A stretch of 64,000 nucleotides of DNA from Hevea brasiliensis. Its lineage: Eukaryota > Streptophyta > Magnoliopsida > Malpighiales > Euphorbiaceae. The position numbers were made by a program, and so were the translations under genes. Under the pieces are notes generated by a model. It made no database searches, had not been told where the DNA came from, and worked only from the letters and a program-made list of their open reading frames with translations. Within the stretch, counting starts at the first letter, position 1. The number at the start of each line of letters is the position of its first letter. The DNA lies in NCBI RefSeq assembly GCF_030052815.1, contig NC_079493.1, forward strand, positions 118,631,132 through 118,695,131. The letters run 5' to 3'. Shown here piece by piece: positions 12,567 to 25,000 of this stretch.

Positions 12567-14229
12567 TGATGGCTGTCAAATCCACCAGAAATTAAATTAA
12601 CTGAAATTACTAATTATGAAATATTTTCTACAGTAAATGATAAATCCAGGTCAAACCCTAGAGATTGAATTATTAAATTTCGTGCACTTGTGTAATAAAA
12701 AAAAAACAAAGGTTGGGGGTTGTAATTCCCAGTCCAAAGAAGAAATTAAAAATCAGAAATTAAGAACTAAAATTAAATATAAAAATCTCAAATTAAACAA
12801 ACTTCAGTCCAAGGTAATTTGCATTGCAATGCATTGATTCGATCATAGACAAAAAATATACAATTATCTCTTATTGAATACTTAACGCAGATTTACTAAA
12901 TAGCGAGGTAAAACCCCTAACTTCCCTATACTCATCAACTCGAGCCCAGCACTCTTATTGACTCTAATTATTAACTGAATTGGTATTAAGTAATCCTCAT
13001 CAAGTTAATAATTGCTTTAAGAAAAGGAAGTATTTAAGCTGAACAACAATTTATGAAGCATAAATCATTTAATTCATCCTATTGTTTCCTTAAGTTATTA
13101 TCGAAAACTTGGATCATAATCAATAAAACCTAATTGCTACTCACGTTCAATCTTACACAACAATTACGGATTATGAAGATGAACTAGCAATTGATCTCAT
13201 CAAACAATTAACTAATAGGCCTTTTTAGCAATCATTCAATAGATCAAAAATAATGAAATCAGAAAACAATAGATATTTAAAAAGACATAAATTAAATTAA
13301 GAACCTGATCTCACAAATCATGCAAAAGAACTTGAATCCCTTGAACTGAATTACGAACGCCACTCATGTTCATGGCTTACAGAAAATTAAAGAAAAATAA
13401 AGAAGAAATCTAAAAAGAGAATGGAGAATAAAGGTCTTCTATGGTATTCGAAGGTCTGGTTGGATGTGTTTTTTTGCTGCTACCCAAAGATGCCTTTGAA
13501 ATAAAAAACCTAATTCCAAAGATAAGAACCAAATTAGGAAAAGTTTTGAAATTCAAAAGACAGATTTTCAGCCTGCACTCACGTCTTTGCATTCAAGGCC
13601 ATTTTTCAGCCACTTCCCTTTCGAATATATCTCTTCGCTCTTCAGGAAAGTTATAGCCCTATTTCTTCCAACGGGTACTCATTTGCCCAAATCCGAGGTC
13701 TGCGGCCCAAGTTATCACCCAAAAACTGAGACTGCTTTTGACATATAGTCTAGCCCATAATGACGAATTCATTGCCATTTTTTACAATTAAAACGGCATT
13801 ATCTCGCTTCCAGCCCTGCATAGAAGTTGTAGAGGTGGCTCTTAAGATTCAATTGGGCTTAGGCTTACTTCATTTGGACATCTGAAACTCCAGATACAAA
13901 ATAAATATTAAAACTGATCGTGACACATTAAGTCTGGGCTTTTGTAATAGATTCATAGCTCATTTTGTCAATCTTGGAGACTGATTGGGGCTTTGGTCAC
14001 TCTTTATCATTTGTAGTGCTCTATCTTAGCTTTTCAATGGATTAAACAGTACTCAATTTGGAGACCCACAACTTTAGAAGCACCTAAAAAATACAGCAAA
14101 TGTCAAATTAATGCACATGCTGAAAATATGCTTAAATAATAAATATACTTTAATCAACTGAATTATGCGTAAAAACACTAGAAACACTAAATGTGATGGG
14201 AGCAAAATTAATAAATTATACACTTATCA
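12567..14229 (-). repeat. LTR (5' LTR relative to element orientation) of the Athila-like element
   Basis: 1663 bp, begins TGATGGCTG and ends CTTATCA on the plus strand. The PBS lies next to it at 12541-12560. It is about 50 bp shorter than its partner, partly from a gap near 14130-14160. Confidence 0.88.
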
Positions 14230-14448
14230 CTTATTCTTTTTAGATTCCAATCTTATATAGATGAATTTCAGCAAACAACTTGTCGTTTAACAAAAAAAAA
14301 AGAATTTTGTCAGTGCACTAGATTTGAAGGTTGTGAAATTACATCTCATGCAGTTGATTATAGAAATATCTATGTATAGCTTACAAGTGTAATTGTAATT
14401 TTCTTCATCCTTGTTATAACGGTTTTTATGGTATAATCGACTTCAATT

Positions 14449-14517
14449 GAGACTCGAACTCAATATCTCATAATTTTGGAGGTGATTCCGGTACAATTAA
14501 GCTAAAGCTCATTGGTT
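14449..14517 (-). mobile_element. tRNA-derived SINE head (pol III A and B boxes)
   Basis: On the minus strand a TTTAGCTTAATTG A-box-like sequence (about 14511-14493) is followed by a GTTCGAGTCTC B-box-like sequence (14459-14449). The spacing resembles a tRNA gene, but no cloverleaf or anticodon arm can be drawn, so a SINE 5' head is more likely than a tRNA. The body probably continues toward about 14350; its end is not clear. Confidence 0.45.
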
Positions 14518-14848
14518 GGTTATAATAGTTTTCCCAAATACTATGCGTTCACAAGCTCATCAAATTAGACTTTTGGTCACTATTCTGTCATAGAAATTAG
14601 AAATCACAACTGGGTGCATCATCAATATGAAGTGTCCTATTTTATGTAACTTATTATGTCATTGGATTTTGGACAGGAACATCAAAGATGTTTTTGATTT
14701 ATTCACAAGATTCAGTTCATATACTTTGTTGGAAGTCGGAACGGGAATTTCTCGTTATATTCATGGTTGTAGCACTGGCAAGCTGGAGAACAACCATTGA
14801 AGCAATACAGGCAACTTATTGTAGTACTGCAGATGTGATGCAGTATAG

Positions 14849-14886
14849 CTGACTCCAACTAGTTGGAATTAAGGCTTAGTTGTTGT
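14849..14886 (-). repeat. Short dispersed-repeat fragment (inverse of 6166-6203)
   Basis: Reads 'ctccaactagttggaattaaggcttagttgttg', the reverse complement of the 6166-6203 core. It lies just upstream of the second polygalacturonase fragment. Confidence 0.35.
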
Positions 14887-14983
14887 ATGAATGCTAGAAT
14901 AATTGTTGATTGGCATAACACTGCAACTATATCATTGTTATTTTGGAAAACGTAATGGATATGTTCTGATGAAATATTGAAAG

Positions 14984-15416
14984 GCTTTTCAGAAAGCTTG
15001 GGAAAGCATTTGCAATGGGGATGCAAGTGCTCCAATCCTAGTCACACCAGCTGAAAGAACATTTTTGTTGAGTCCTGTGAAGTTTGAAGGTCCATGCGAA
15101 TCTTCTCCCATTAACTTCAAGGTAATTTATGTTATGTAAAGACAGTGCATATGAAGCATTAATTAATGGTTATTCACTTGTTCTTCAAGTAAATGAAAGT
15201 CAAATATTTAAGGGTTGTGCTAATTATACCTGGGAGTTTCAGGTTTTAGGAAATATTATTGCACCAAGTGACATTGATACGTGAGATGGCGAAGATATGG
15301 AAAATTGGCTGCTGTTCTCAAATGTGAATGGGCTTATAGTCGATGGCAATGGAAAAATCGATGGGCAGGAAGCAATTTGGTGGCAAAAAGCTGACAATCT
15401 AAACACAATACTCACT
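14984..15416 (+). pseudogene. Second, truncated polygalacturonase fragment
   Basis: Two exons match the second and third exons of the upstream pseudogene. Exon 14984-15121 has AFQKAWESIC, TPAERTFLLSPVKF and GPCESSPINFK. Exon 15243-15416 has VLGNIIAPSD and VDGNGKIDGQEAIWWQ. Both have good AG acceptors and GT donors. A TGA at 15282-15284 interrupts the second where Trp is expected. No exons with the NTDG, GDDC, GHG or RIK motifs were found downstream, where AT-rich sequence starts. The protein is about 70% similar by eye to the first copy, so this was probably a tandem polygalacturonase cluster. Confidence 0.8.
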
Positions 15417-16288
15417 GTAAGTAATTAAACCTATTAATAAAATAAGACATCAAAATATTAAATTTAACTTTTATTAATGATTTTTAATTATATTAAAAAA
15501 TTTTTTTTTTTTCAAAATTACGGTTTAATGATTTTCATCAATTGTACATAGGACCAAATTTGATGTAGTTATACTTTATTTCCTTATCAATTTTCTCTTC
15601 TTTTTTCACATGGTTTTTATATGCAGTGACTTAATTGCGCCGTTAAATAATTATATATAATACAAATTTCATTTCTTAATTTTTTCAATTTTTACAATAT
15701 AATTTGCTATTGTTAGTAAACAATATTTACACCACAAGTCAAAAAAAAAAATTAAATATAAATTAAATTATTTTGGTCTCTTTGGTAAATCTGTTTTATA
15801 GTTTAAATTAAAAATATTTTCTTTGTATAAATGAATTAAGATGATGTATTAGTAAAAAAATAGTAATCATTAAAATATATTTTATTAAGAAATATATTAC
15901 TAAATGATCAATGTTATATAATACTTTGTTACCAAAATAAAAATAAATAAAAATAAATTGAATTTCATACAAATATTAGTGAATTTGTTTGATTTAATGC
16001 AACATATATGGTTAATGCCTAAGTTCAATTCACACCATTCTTGTATGAATCTACTGAAGCTATAAAATAATGAAAATAAATATAAATACAAATATATATA
16101 ATTTTATTCAAGATGTTTAAATAGATTATTAGAATATGAGAGAAATTTGAATAAAGGAAATGATGTTTGCATTTGGAAATGAGTGATTATCATAAAAGAA
16201 AATACAGTTTGAGGAATGCATTTTCTCCTCTTTCTTTCTTTTCTCTCTTTAATTTAATATTTAAACAAGAGAATTCAATAGGAAATCT
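15417..16288. other. AT-rich intergenic sequence
   Basis: No gene-like segment, splice structure or repeat boundary was recognised. It follows the truncated polygalacturonase fragment. Confidence 0.5.
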
Positions 16289-17245
16289 TTTTTTTTTTCG
16301 AAAGATATAGTTGTATTAAAGAAGGCCTTAAAAAAGAACCAGAGATACAAGTACCATATATGGCCATGGCCAAAAATAAGGAAACCAGCTATTACATAGA
16401 GGAAGCTAAGCCCAGTTCAAGAATTCCCCAAGCATTTACCAAACAGCATAGTACAATAATAGCCTAAGCATTTACTAAACAGCAGAGGAAATGCATCGGA
16501 CTTGAGCCCAAACCGCAAAGACCCTTGGGCACCAAGCAACCGGGCAAGGAGACCCCAAATAAGTGGATCCACAGCATCAACAACCAGCGCCGTCATCCCA
16601 CAGATTGCCCGACCATAGAGGCTCTTCCAATGGTGGTTGCTCCAACAAGCAAAGGGAAAACTCGTCCACTACCAAGCATCACCACCAAAAGCAGGACTAT
16701 AGCTAGGAATCCAATTGAACTCTATGAAGCATAGCCATGGAGACCAAGAAAACCAATTAACCTAGGAAGAAGTAGCAGGAGAGGAAGAATAGGGAGGAGG
16801 TAAAGCCCGATCAGCCTCTCAATCTCGTATGGCCAGAGGGTGGCGGCTCCTAATCGTTCGGCTCTTTCAACCCTGGAGGATGCCTCCTCGCCTTTCACCA
16901 CCATTGAAACTTCAACCCATCACTTCACCTCACAACCAAACGTCCAAACAGGGCATGCAACCCATCAAGCTAAAAGGAACAACGCGAAGAACAGAGAATA
17001 GGAATAATAGCACCACAACCAAAGCCCCACGTGCAACCACAGATCTGCAAAATACCAAACCAAAAAATATCTACAACCCAACCCAGAAAATGGGTAGGCT
17101 AAACCCACATTTTCGGGCTGGTGAAGGAACTCCCCCCCTTCCCGGAAGGGGCAGGTGAGGCCTCGGACAGGCAAGAGCAGCTACTCGAGAGTTTGAGGGA
17201 CGAAGCTTCTCTTCAGAAAGAGAGAGAGAGAGAGAGAGAGAGAGT
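16289..17245 (-). mobile_element. Poly(A)-tailed non-LTR retroposon remnant
   Basis: A T-run at 16289-16299 on the plus strand is a poly(A) tail on the minus strand. It is preceded by the LINE-like 3' end 'ctttaatacaactatatctttcg'. The minus-strand 5' end is a (CT)n tract (17244-17219) followed by a GC-richer leader unlike the AT-rich flanks. No endonuclease or RT domain can be read. It could be a LINE that lost its ORFs or a SINE-like derivative. No clear target duplication was found. Confidence 0.5.
17219..17244 (+). repeat. (GA)n microsatellite
   Basis: About 13 uninterrupted GA units at the 5' boundary of the presumed minus-strand retroposon. Confidence 0.9.
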
Positions 17246-19333
17246 TAAGCCTACTTAGTACAATCAGTAGTGTGAGAGAAATAATGCTCTTTTCAAGGTC
17301 ATACCTATCAAAAAGTCCATATGAGCTAAATTTCCAAAAATAGCAAGAGAATCATGGTTAAGCACAACAGATCTTCTTCTGCTTTGCAAATGTGTTCAAT
17401 GACTTCTACATCTGTATTAGTGAAATGAGCGGAGATAATGGGAAGATCAACATCCCTTAAATCTCTGAAACTAATGTGGAAAATTCAGTGCGAGTCGCTA
17501 ACACTTCTGCTTTTACAATTTCCTCCACGGCCCCAGTACTGGTTCCAATTTGTTAAAAAAAATTCAGAATCAAGAAAGGACGCTGTTGTCAATGTTACCT
17601 TCTTGGACATTTCCATTCCATGAATATTTTTTAGGCCAACCTCTTGTTTTTTTATACTAATTACTTTTAGCGTCAAGTAATAGGAAGTTTCAGTTCTTTA
17701 GAAACCAAAGGGTGGATACTAGAAGATCAGAATAAAAAATGAGCATATCAATACCAAAATTGGATCTTAATTGTACTGTAATTTGATTGTTCTGATGCTG
17801 GGTATTAGAGCCCACTCATTTTAGTTAAGGCAGTGCTTGAAAGGATTTGAATGGTAGCATTTTATGGCATTTATCAGTGGAGCACGGGTTTGGATATAAC
17901 ATTTGAACCTAGAGGTGGTTAACGTCGTGTAACATTTTTTCTTTTAAATTTTTTTATCATTTAAAAAAATTTTTAATTTTTAATTTAATTAGACTAATAA
18001 AAAATTTATCTTTAAAATTATGAGAATATTAACTTATTCAAAATTTTATTTAATTAGACTAACAAAAATATTAATAAATGACAGACTTAACATTTAGATA
18101 TAGAAAATCAATTACACTTGAATATTTTATGCCCCTCACTTTTAATTTGATTTTTTTTGAATTCTTATTTTAAATTTAAAGAAATATATACTAGCCATTA
18201 ATTTTTTTTATTGGCTAATAAAAAATAACATTTAAATTATAGGAATATAGACCCATTAAATTTTTTTTAATATTAAATAAAAAAATCAATCTTTTAAAAT
18301 TTTATTATAAATTTTTAGGAAATAAATATAAAAATTTATTAAGTACATGATCACATTTAAATTACTCTAAATTAAAATTAAAATTTTAAGGGAATTATTA
18401 GAAATTAACTCATTAATTTTTTAATTAGACTAATAAAAAAATAATTTTAAAATGTTTTTATAATTTTTGTAGAGACCGAATGAGAGAGTTTATTAAGGTA
18501 AATTAGTCTAAATTAAAAATTAAAATTATAAAAAAAGTAGTCGCTAATTGAGTGAGTCTTCTAACCCACTCAAATTTAAAAAAAATATATAAAAAAATAT
18601 ATATATAATATAAAAATATATTTAATAATGTTTAATAAATTGATTTAATCGAAGTTAATAAAAAAAATATTAATTGAAGTCAGTTTTATAGTTTTAGTTT
18701 TAACTAATATATATAAAACAGTTAAATTTAGATATTTGTAATTATATAATTCAGTTAAAATTTTTTATTTTTAAACTTTTAAATGATATACAAAAGTTTG
18801 AGATATACTTAAGTTTTATGTTAAATTCAATTTCAAGTCATATCTCCTAATTCTAACAAAAATTTACATAATCAAGTATGTATATAAATCTCTAACCAAT
18901 TCTATTCACCTGATGTATAATTCTCATTATCAACTTAAGCATTATAGCGTTGATTAAATAATTCACTCAGTGTTTTTCGTTATTATCTTGTAAATTTAAT
19001 ATCTAAACTTATTATTTTATATATGTAAAAGAGGATAATAACATCAATTATTTTACATAAATTTATTATTATTATTGTTAATATTATTATTTTAGAACTG
19101 TTTTCATATGTGTAATGCTATAAATTTTAAACATGAAATCCATCTGTCTAACACAAATTGAAATTATTTACAATGATGCTATAACACGAGGATGATACTA
19201 ATGGTTATATCCATAATATGTATTATCTTGTGAGATAAATTTTAAGATTATAGCAAGATCTTTTTTTTTAATTATTTACAATAATATTTTCATATCAATA
19301 ACAGTTATAAATTTAAAATTGTAATGAAAATTT
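17246..19333. other. Unassigned then AT-rich intergenic sequence
   Basis: 17,280-17,700 has near-genic composition and short open frames on both strands, but I recognise no family. From about 17,900 the sequence is strongly AT-rich with no supported feature. Confidence 0.5.
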
Positions 19334-19338
19334 ATTAT

Positions 19339-21952
19339 TGTCACGGCCCAACCTATGGGCCGGACCGGCACTAGGACCTGGGCCAGCCTAAAGCCCCCGA
19401 GGCCCGTAGTAAGCCTAACTATTCACTTAACCCAACTCTAAGGCTCATTTGGGCCCAATTTCAAGAAATCAACCGGACGGAGTCCGGCCATAAAGTGGAC
19501 CTTTCAACGGGGAGTTTTTGACTCACCCGACCTGTAAACAAAATATAACATCAATTGGGGAGCTCAGCTCACCCTCCACATACTCATCATCATAAAAATA
19601 AATGGGAGCTCAGCTCCCTCATCCAATCCATCAATCATGCATAGAATATTTTTACAGGTCCACATAACAATTATATTACAGACCCGAATCATTTAAATAT
19701 TTCTAACACATGCGGAAAATCTAGGAGTAAATAAAATTACACAAATATTGAATAACAACCTGCGAAGAAGAAAAGCAGGTTAACCACAATAAAATCCTCC
19801 TGTAGCCTGAAAAAATATTGAACAGGAGTGAGCGTTCGACTCAGAGAGTAAAATATCAATTTTAACCATAATCTCTATAACTATCTAGAACTAGTGCACC
19901 CTGTAGAGTGAAATGCAGCATTAGCAATAAATTCATATCATAACATCAAAAAGGTAATTTTGGAGCACTCACACACCCTGTAACATCAATCATAATATAT
20001 GGGAGCTGATCCCCTATACAGCTCTCTTAAATCCAACCTGGTGCCAGCGAAGAACTCAGCTAGGACTTCCACTTAATAATCAAATCGGGGTCCCAGCGAA
20101 GAACTCAAGCCGTGTCTACCCCGAAGGACCGGGTCCCAGCGAAGATCTCAAGCCGTGTCTACCCGTCCTATCCATAGTCCACACCACATCACACACACGC
20201 CAACGCACGCACACTGCTCCAAATTACCACAACAACATCCATGGCACGCTAACAGTTATGAATGCAACATAAATCGTGCCTAGAGTTTAACTACATAAAT
20301 ATATGCATATAAGTGATGCATGGGCATGCTTGAACATATAATAATATCGAAATTATAATTAAAATTAATATTTTACTCACAGACTTGACGATGGTCACTG
20401 AGGCGGCTGGGCGGAGGAAGAAGGCTGTCCCGGCTCACCTGACAATTTTATTACAATCATTTAATAAATTTGACTCAATACAAACAAAGAAAAAGACCAA
20501 TACATCCTAAGTCGTGCCGAAAATCCGGCAGAGTCTCCCCTATACCTAGGACCTACCCAACCTGCAAAATGGCTCAAAACACACTTTTATATTTACAATC
20601 CATATATCCACAGCTCAATCATATCACACAGCCCCTCCTGGGCCCATCAAATCAATCATCCATCACAGTATGTAATATTTCAATTTAATCCTTATAATTG
20701 ACCATTTTTGCAAAAACTGCCCAAATAAGCTCTAAAAATTCTAAAACTTTGCCCCGCGGTCCTTAGCAATATTACTAAGATATTGCAAAAAGAATCATAA
20801 TTTTCTAAGCTACCACGAATATTTTATGGATTTTTAATCCTATTTAAGCACTAGAAAATTACGAAAAAGTAAGGTTCGGGTTTACCTTTGCCAATTCCGA
20901 CTTCGGGAACGCGCTCGGGACGTCTGACAATGGGGGGCTAGCCAAAACCTCGGTGCAATTCGGAGACTTTTCCGGTAACGGGTCTGTCTGGCCGGAATTT
21001 CGCAGACCCGGTCAACTGTCGAATTTCCACGAATCGAGGATACCTACACGAAGCCCATAACACGGGGGTTAGTACATAAATTTTTCAGAATTTTCTAAGC
21101 TCATTAAATGCTCGGAAAAATACTGCGAAGTTCCGTGGGACCCACCGAAAAACGGTGTCGAAAAAATTTGAAATTTATGTCACCGCGAAGCTCTCGACGA
21201 GTGGAGCATTCTGGTACCCTCGGTTTTCTCGTGGGATTCACGATTTTCAAGAAATCTAGCCCAAAAATCGAAATGGACTAAAAACTTCCCGAGCAAAAAT
21301 TGGACAAACCGCTCGATGGATTTCTGCGTTCTTGGTGTCTATAGAAAGCTCTCGCCGAGTAGATGATTTTAGACACAAGACCCGGTCCAATTGGTGGCCG
21401 GATCGGCTGGATTTTGGCCGGGAAAGCCGAAATGCCGCGCGGGCGAGGGAGGGAATTCGCGCGCGGTTTCCAGCCGTTAGCGCGGCCGGCCGGGAGGCTG
21501 GTGGCGCACGGCCTACTGGGTGGGTGGGGAGGTGGTGGCCGGCAAGGGCAGGAGGAGAGAGAAAAGAGAGAGAGAAGGGGAGGAGGTCGACGCGCGCGGG
21601 GAAGGAAAGAAGAAGAAGGAAAAGGCCGGTCCGGTTCGACCGGTCCGATTCGATTCGGCCGGTCCGATTCAAGATACAAAATTTTGAATTTTTATTCTGC
21701 CTCGGGACCGAAAATGAGGTCCAAAAATTCTGAAAAAATTCCAGAAAACTCAGAAAAATACGTAGACTCCAAATATATTTTTAGTTTTGCCACATGGTCT
21801 TTAAATTAATTTTTAAAAATCATCAAAGTTTATATTTTCGGAAAATCGAACCCGATTTTTAAAATCCGAAAAATCTCAAAAAAATTCCTAAAATTTAAAT
21901 AAAATTAAAATATCAAAAATGCTCATAAATTTAAAATTTTTGGGGTGTTACA
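19339..21952 (-). repeat. 3' LTR (element orientation) of the chromovirus
   Basis: GC-rich block at about 21,330-21,680 gives long open frames on both strands that I regard as non-coding. It differs from its partner as blocks at about 20,987-21,016 and 21,470-21,545. Confidence 0.93.
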
Positions 21953-22013
21953 TTCTTCCCCCCTACAGAAAATTCGTCCTCGAATTTTACACAAGGCAGA
22001 ATAAAGCACATGA

Positions 22014-25000
22014 TTATACATTGAACAAATAAGGGTACTTGCTACACATGTCCCGTTCTGACTCCCAGGTGCACTCTTCCACTGACTGACTCTTCCACAA
22101 AACCTTAACCATAGGGATCTGTTTGGATCTCAGCTGCCTCACTTGGTAGTCCACTATGGCTACAGGCTGCTCCTCAAATGTCAAGTTCTCTTTTAGCTCT
22201 ATCACATCCGGCTGTAGTACATGAGAAGGATCGGGAATGTATTTCCTGAGCATGGAGATGTGAAACACGGGATGAACGTGAGAGAGGTTGGGTGGTAGCT
22301 CCAACCGGTAGGCAACTGCTCCAACTCTATCAGTAACCTCAAAAGGTCCAATATACCGAGGTGCCAACTTGCCCTTCTTTCCAAATCTCATGACTCCCTT
22401 CATTGGAGAAACCTTCAGGAATACATAGTCGCCCACTGCAAACTCCACATCCCTCCGTCTGGGGTCTGCATAACTCTTTTGCCTACTGAAAGCTGTTTTC
22501 AGTCGTTCCCTGATTAAAGGAACTACCTCTGAAGTGTACTGCACTAGGTCTACATCATGCACCTTCGCTTCCCCCATTTCTGTCCAACACAGAGGAGACC
22601 TACACTTTCTTCCATATAGTGCCTCATAGGGTGCCATCCCTATGCTGGAGTGATAACTGTTGTTATAGGCAAACTCCACCAAAGCTAGCTGCTCATCCCA
22701 TTGACCTCCAAAATCCAAGACACTCATGCGAAGCATGTCTTCCAGTGTTTGGATTGTCCTTTCGGACTGTCCGTCTGTCTGAGGGTGGAAAGCTGTACTG
22801 AAGTTCAACTGTGTGCCAAGTGCCTCCTGCAACTTTCTCCAAAACCGAGAAGTGAACTGGGGCCTCGCCGATATTATGGAAGCTGGAACTCCATGCAATC
22901 TGACTATTTCTCGAATGTAGAGCCGGGCATACTGTGCCACAGAATATATAGTCTTCACAGGTAAGAAGTGAGCTGATTTGGTTAAGCGGTCTATAATTAC
23001 CCATATTGAATCATATCCTTGCGTGGTACGAGGAAACCCAGTCACAAAATCTATAGTGATCATTTCCCACTTCCATTCTGGGATAGGGAGCTCTTGCAGC
23101 TTCCCTGACGGTCTCTGGTGTTCAAACTTCACCTTCTGACAAGTCAAGCACTTGGACACAAAGTCTGCTATGTCTCTCTTCATGCCATTCCACCAATAGC
23201 TATCTTTCACATCATGGTACATCTTGGTGGAACCTGGGTGGACACTGTACAGTGTGTAGTGTACCTCTCGCATGATTTCATTCCTGAGGTTGTCCACATC
23301 GGGCACACATATCCTAAAACCTTGCACTAGGGCGCCATCATTGGCAAATCCAAACTCACCACCTTCACCTTGCTGTACTCTTTCTACAATCTTCATCAAT
23401 TGTTGGTCTCTGTGCTGGGAAACTCTAACTCTGTCCCTCAAGTCTGGCCTCACTGAAAAGTGAGCCAACAATACCCCCTCATCTGAAAGATCTAGGATTA
23501 AACCTTGATCCATCAACTCATGTACCTCCTAAATCAATGGTCTCTTCTCTATTGAAATGTGTGCCAAATTGCCAGAAGATTTTCTGCTCAAGGCATCTGC
23601 CACAACATTGGCCTTTCCAGGGTGGTACTGGATGGTGCAATCATAGTCTTTCAGAAGCTCCATCCATCTCCTCTGTCTCAAGTTTAAATCCCTATGTTGG
23701 AAGATGTACTTCAAGCTCTTGTGGTTGGTGTATATCTCGCACACTTCACCATACAGATAGTGTCTCCAGATCTTTAGTGCAAAGATTACAGCCGCCATTT
23801 CCAAATCATGGGTGGGGTAGTTCTGCTCATGCCTCTTCAGCTACCTTAAAGCATAAGCCACTACCTTTCCATTCTGCATCAAAACACACCCTAGGCCAAC
23901 TCTGGAGGCGTCACAGTACATGGTGTATCCTTCACCACTCATAGGTAGTGTCAACACAAGGGCAGTGGTTAGACACTCCTTAAGCTTCTGGAAGCTCTTC
24001 TCACAGTCATCTGTCCAAATAAATGGAACATTCTTCTGAGTTAACTTAGTTAGGGGAGCCGCTATCCTGGAAAAATCTTGCACAAAACGCCTATAGTAGC
24101 CAGCTAAACCTAGAAAACTTTGCACCTCAGTGACTGTTGTAGGCCTAAGCCAATCAGTTACAGCTTCAATTTTCTTGGGATCCACTTGAATGCCGTCACT
24201 AGAAACCACGTGTCCCAAGAATGAGATGCTTTCTAGCCAAAATTCACATTTTGAAAATTTGGCATATAGCTGGTGCTCCCTCAACGTCTGCAACACCATC
24301 CTCAAGTGCCACACGTGTTCTTCCTCGGTCTGAGGGTATACCAAAATGTCATCTATGAATACGATGACAAAACGGTCCAAAAATGGCTTGAACACCCTGT
24401 TCATCAAGTCCATGAAGGCTGCTGGTGCATTAGTGAGTCCAAAAGACATCACCAAGAACTCATAATGACCATATCTTGTCCTGAAAGCCGTTTTGGACAC
24501 GTCCTCATTCCTGATTCTCAATTGATGGTAGCCTGATCGCAGGTCTATTTTGGAAAAGAATCTAGCCCCTTGGAGCTGGTCAAACAAATCATCGATCCGA
24601 GGAAGTGGATACTTGTTCTTCACAGTCACTTTGTTCAACTGTCTGTAGTCGATACACAACCTCAATGACCCATCCTTCTTTCTCACAAATAGAACAGGAG
24701 TGCCCCAAGGTGAAGTGCTCGGACGTATAAAACCCTTGTCCAAAAGCTCCTGTAGTTGCTCCTTCAGCTCTTTCAATTCTGCTGGTGCCATCCTGTAAGG
24801 TGGCATTGATATGGGGTTTGTACCCGGAACAACATCAATGCAGAACTCTATTCCCCTTTCTGGTGGCAACCCTGGAAGCTCTTCAGAGAAGACATCCATA
24901 AATTCTCTGACAACAGGAACATTTTCCGTGCTGACACCTTCTACAGATGTATCTCTCACCAATGCCAAATACCCTTGGCATCCACGCCTCAACATTTTTC

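Larger units (their letters stand above)
6851..14229 (-). mobile_element. Athila-like Ty3/gypsy LTR retrotransposon, internally deleted
   Basis: LTRs at 6851-8566 and 12567-14229 are flanked by a perfect 5-bp duplication CTTAT (6846-6850 and 14230-14234). On the minus strand the primer-binding site TGGCGCCATTGCCGGGAACT (12560-12541) matches the tRNA-Asp type used by Athila elements. A purine tract (GTGTGGGGGAATT) abuts the other LTR. Minus-strand order is gag, zinc-knuckle remnant, Pro-rich linker, aspartic protease, integrase C-terminus. RT, RNase H and the integrase core are missing. Long LTRs, the PBS, the 'LRSGKE' gag motif and the 'VNGHELKPFYEG' end all agree with Athila. It is non-autonomous as it stands. 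Confidence 0.88.

Noticed and set aside
14449..14517. A tRNA gene
   Set aside because: Only the promoter boxes are recognisable; no anticodon stem, acceptor stem or CCA-proximal pairing can be drawn.
21256..21809. Several overlapping 130-150-codon open frames on both strands, repeated at about 28,906-29,467
   Set aside because: They lie in the GC-rich part of the chromovirus LTRs, overlap on both strands, and read as Arg/Gly/Pro-rich low-complexity peptide with no known domain.
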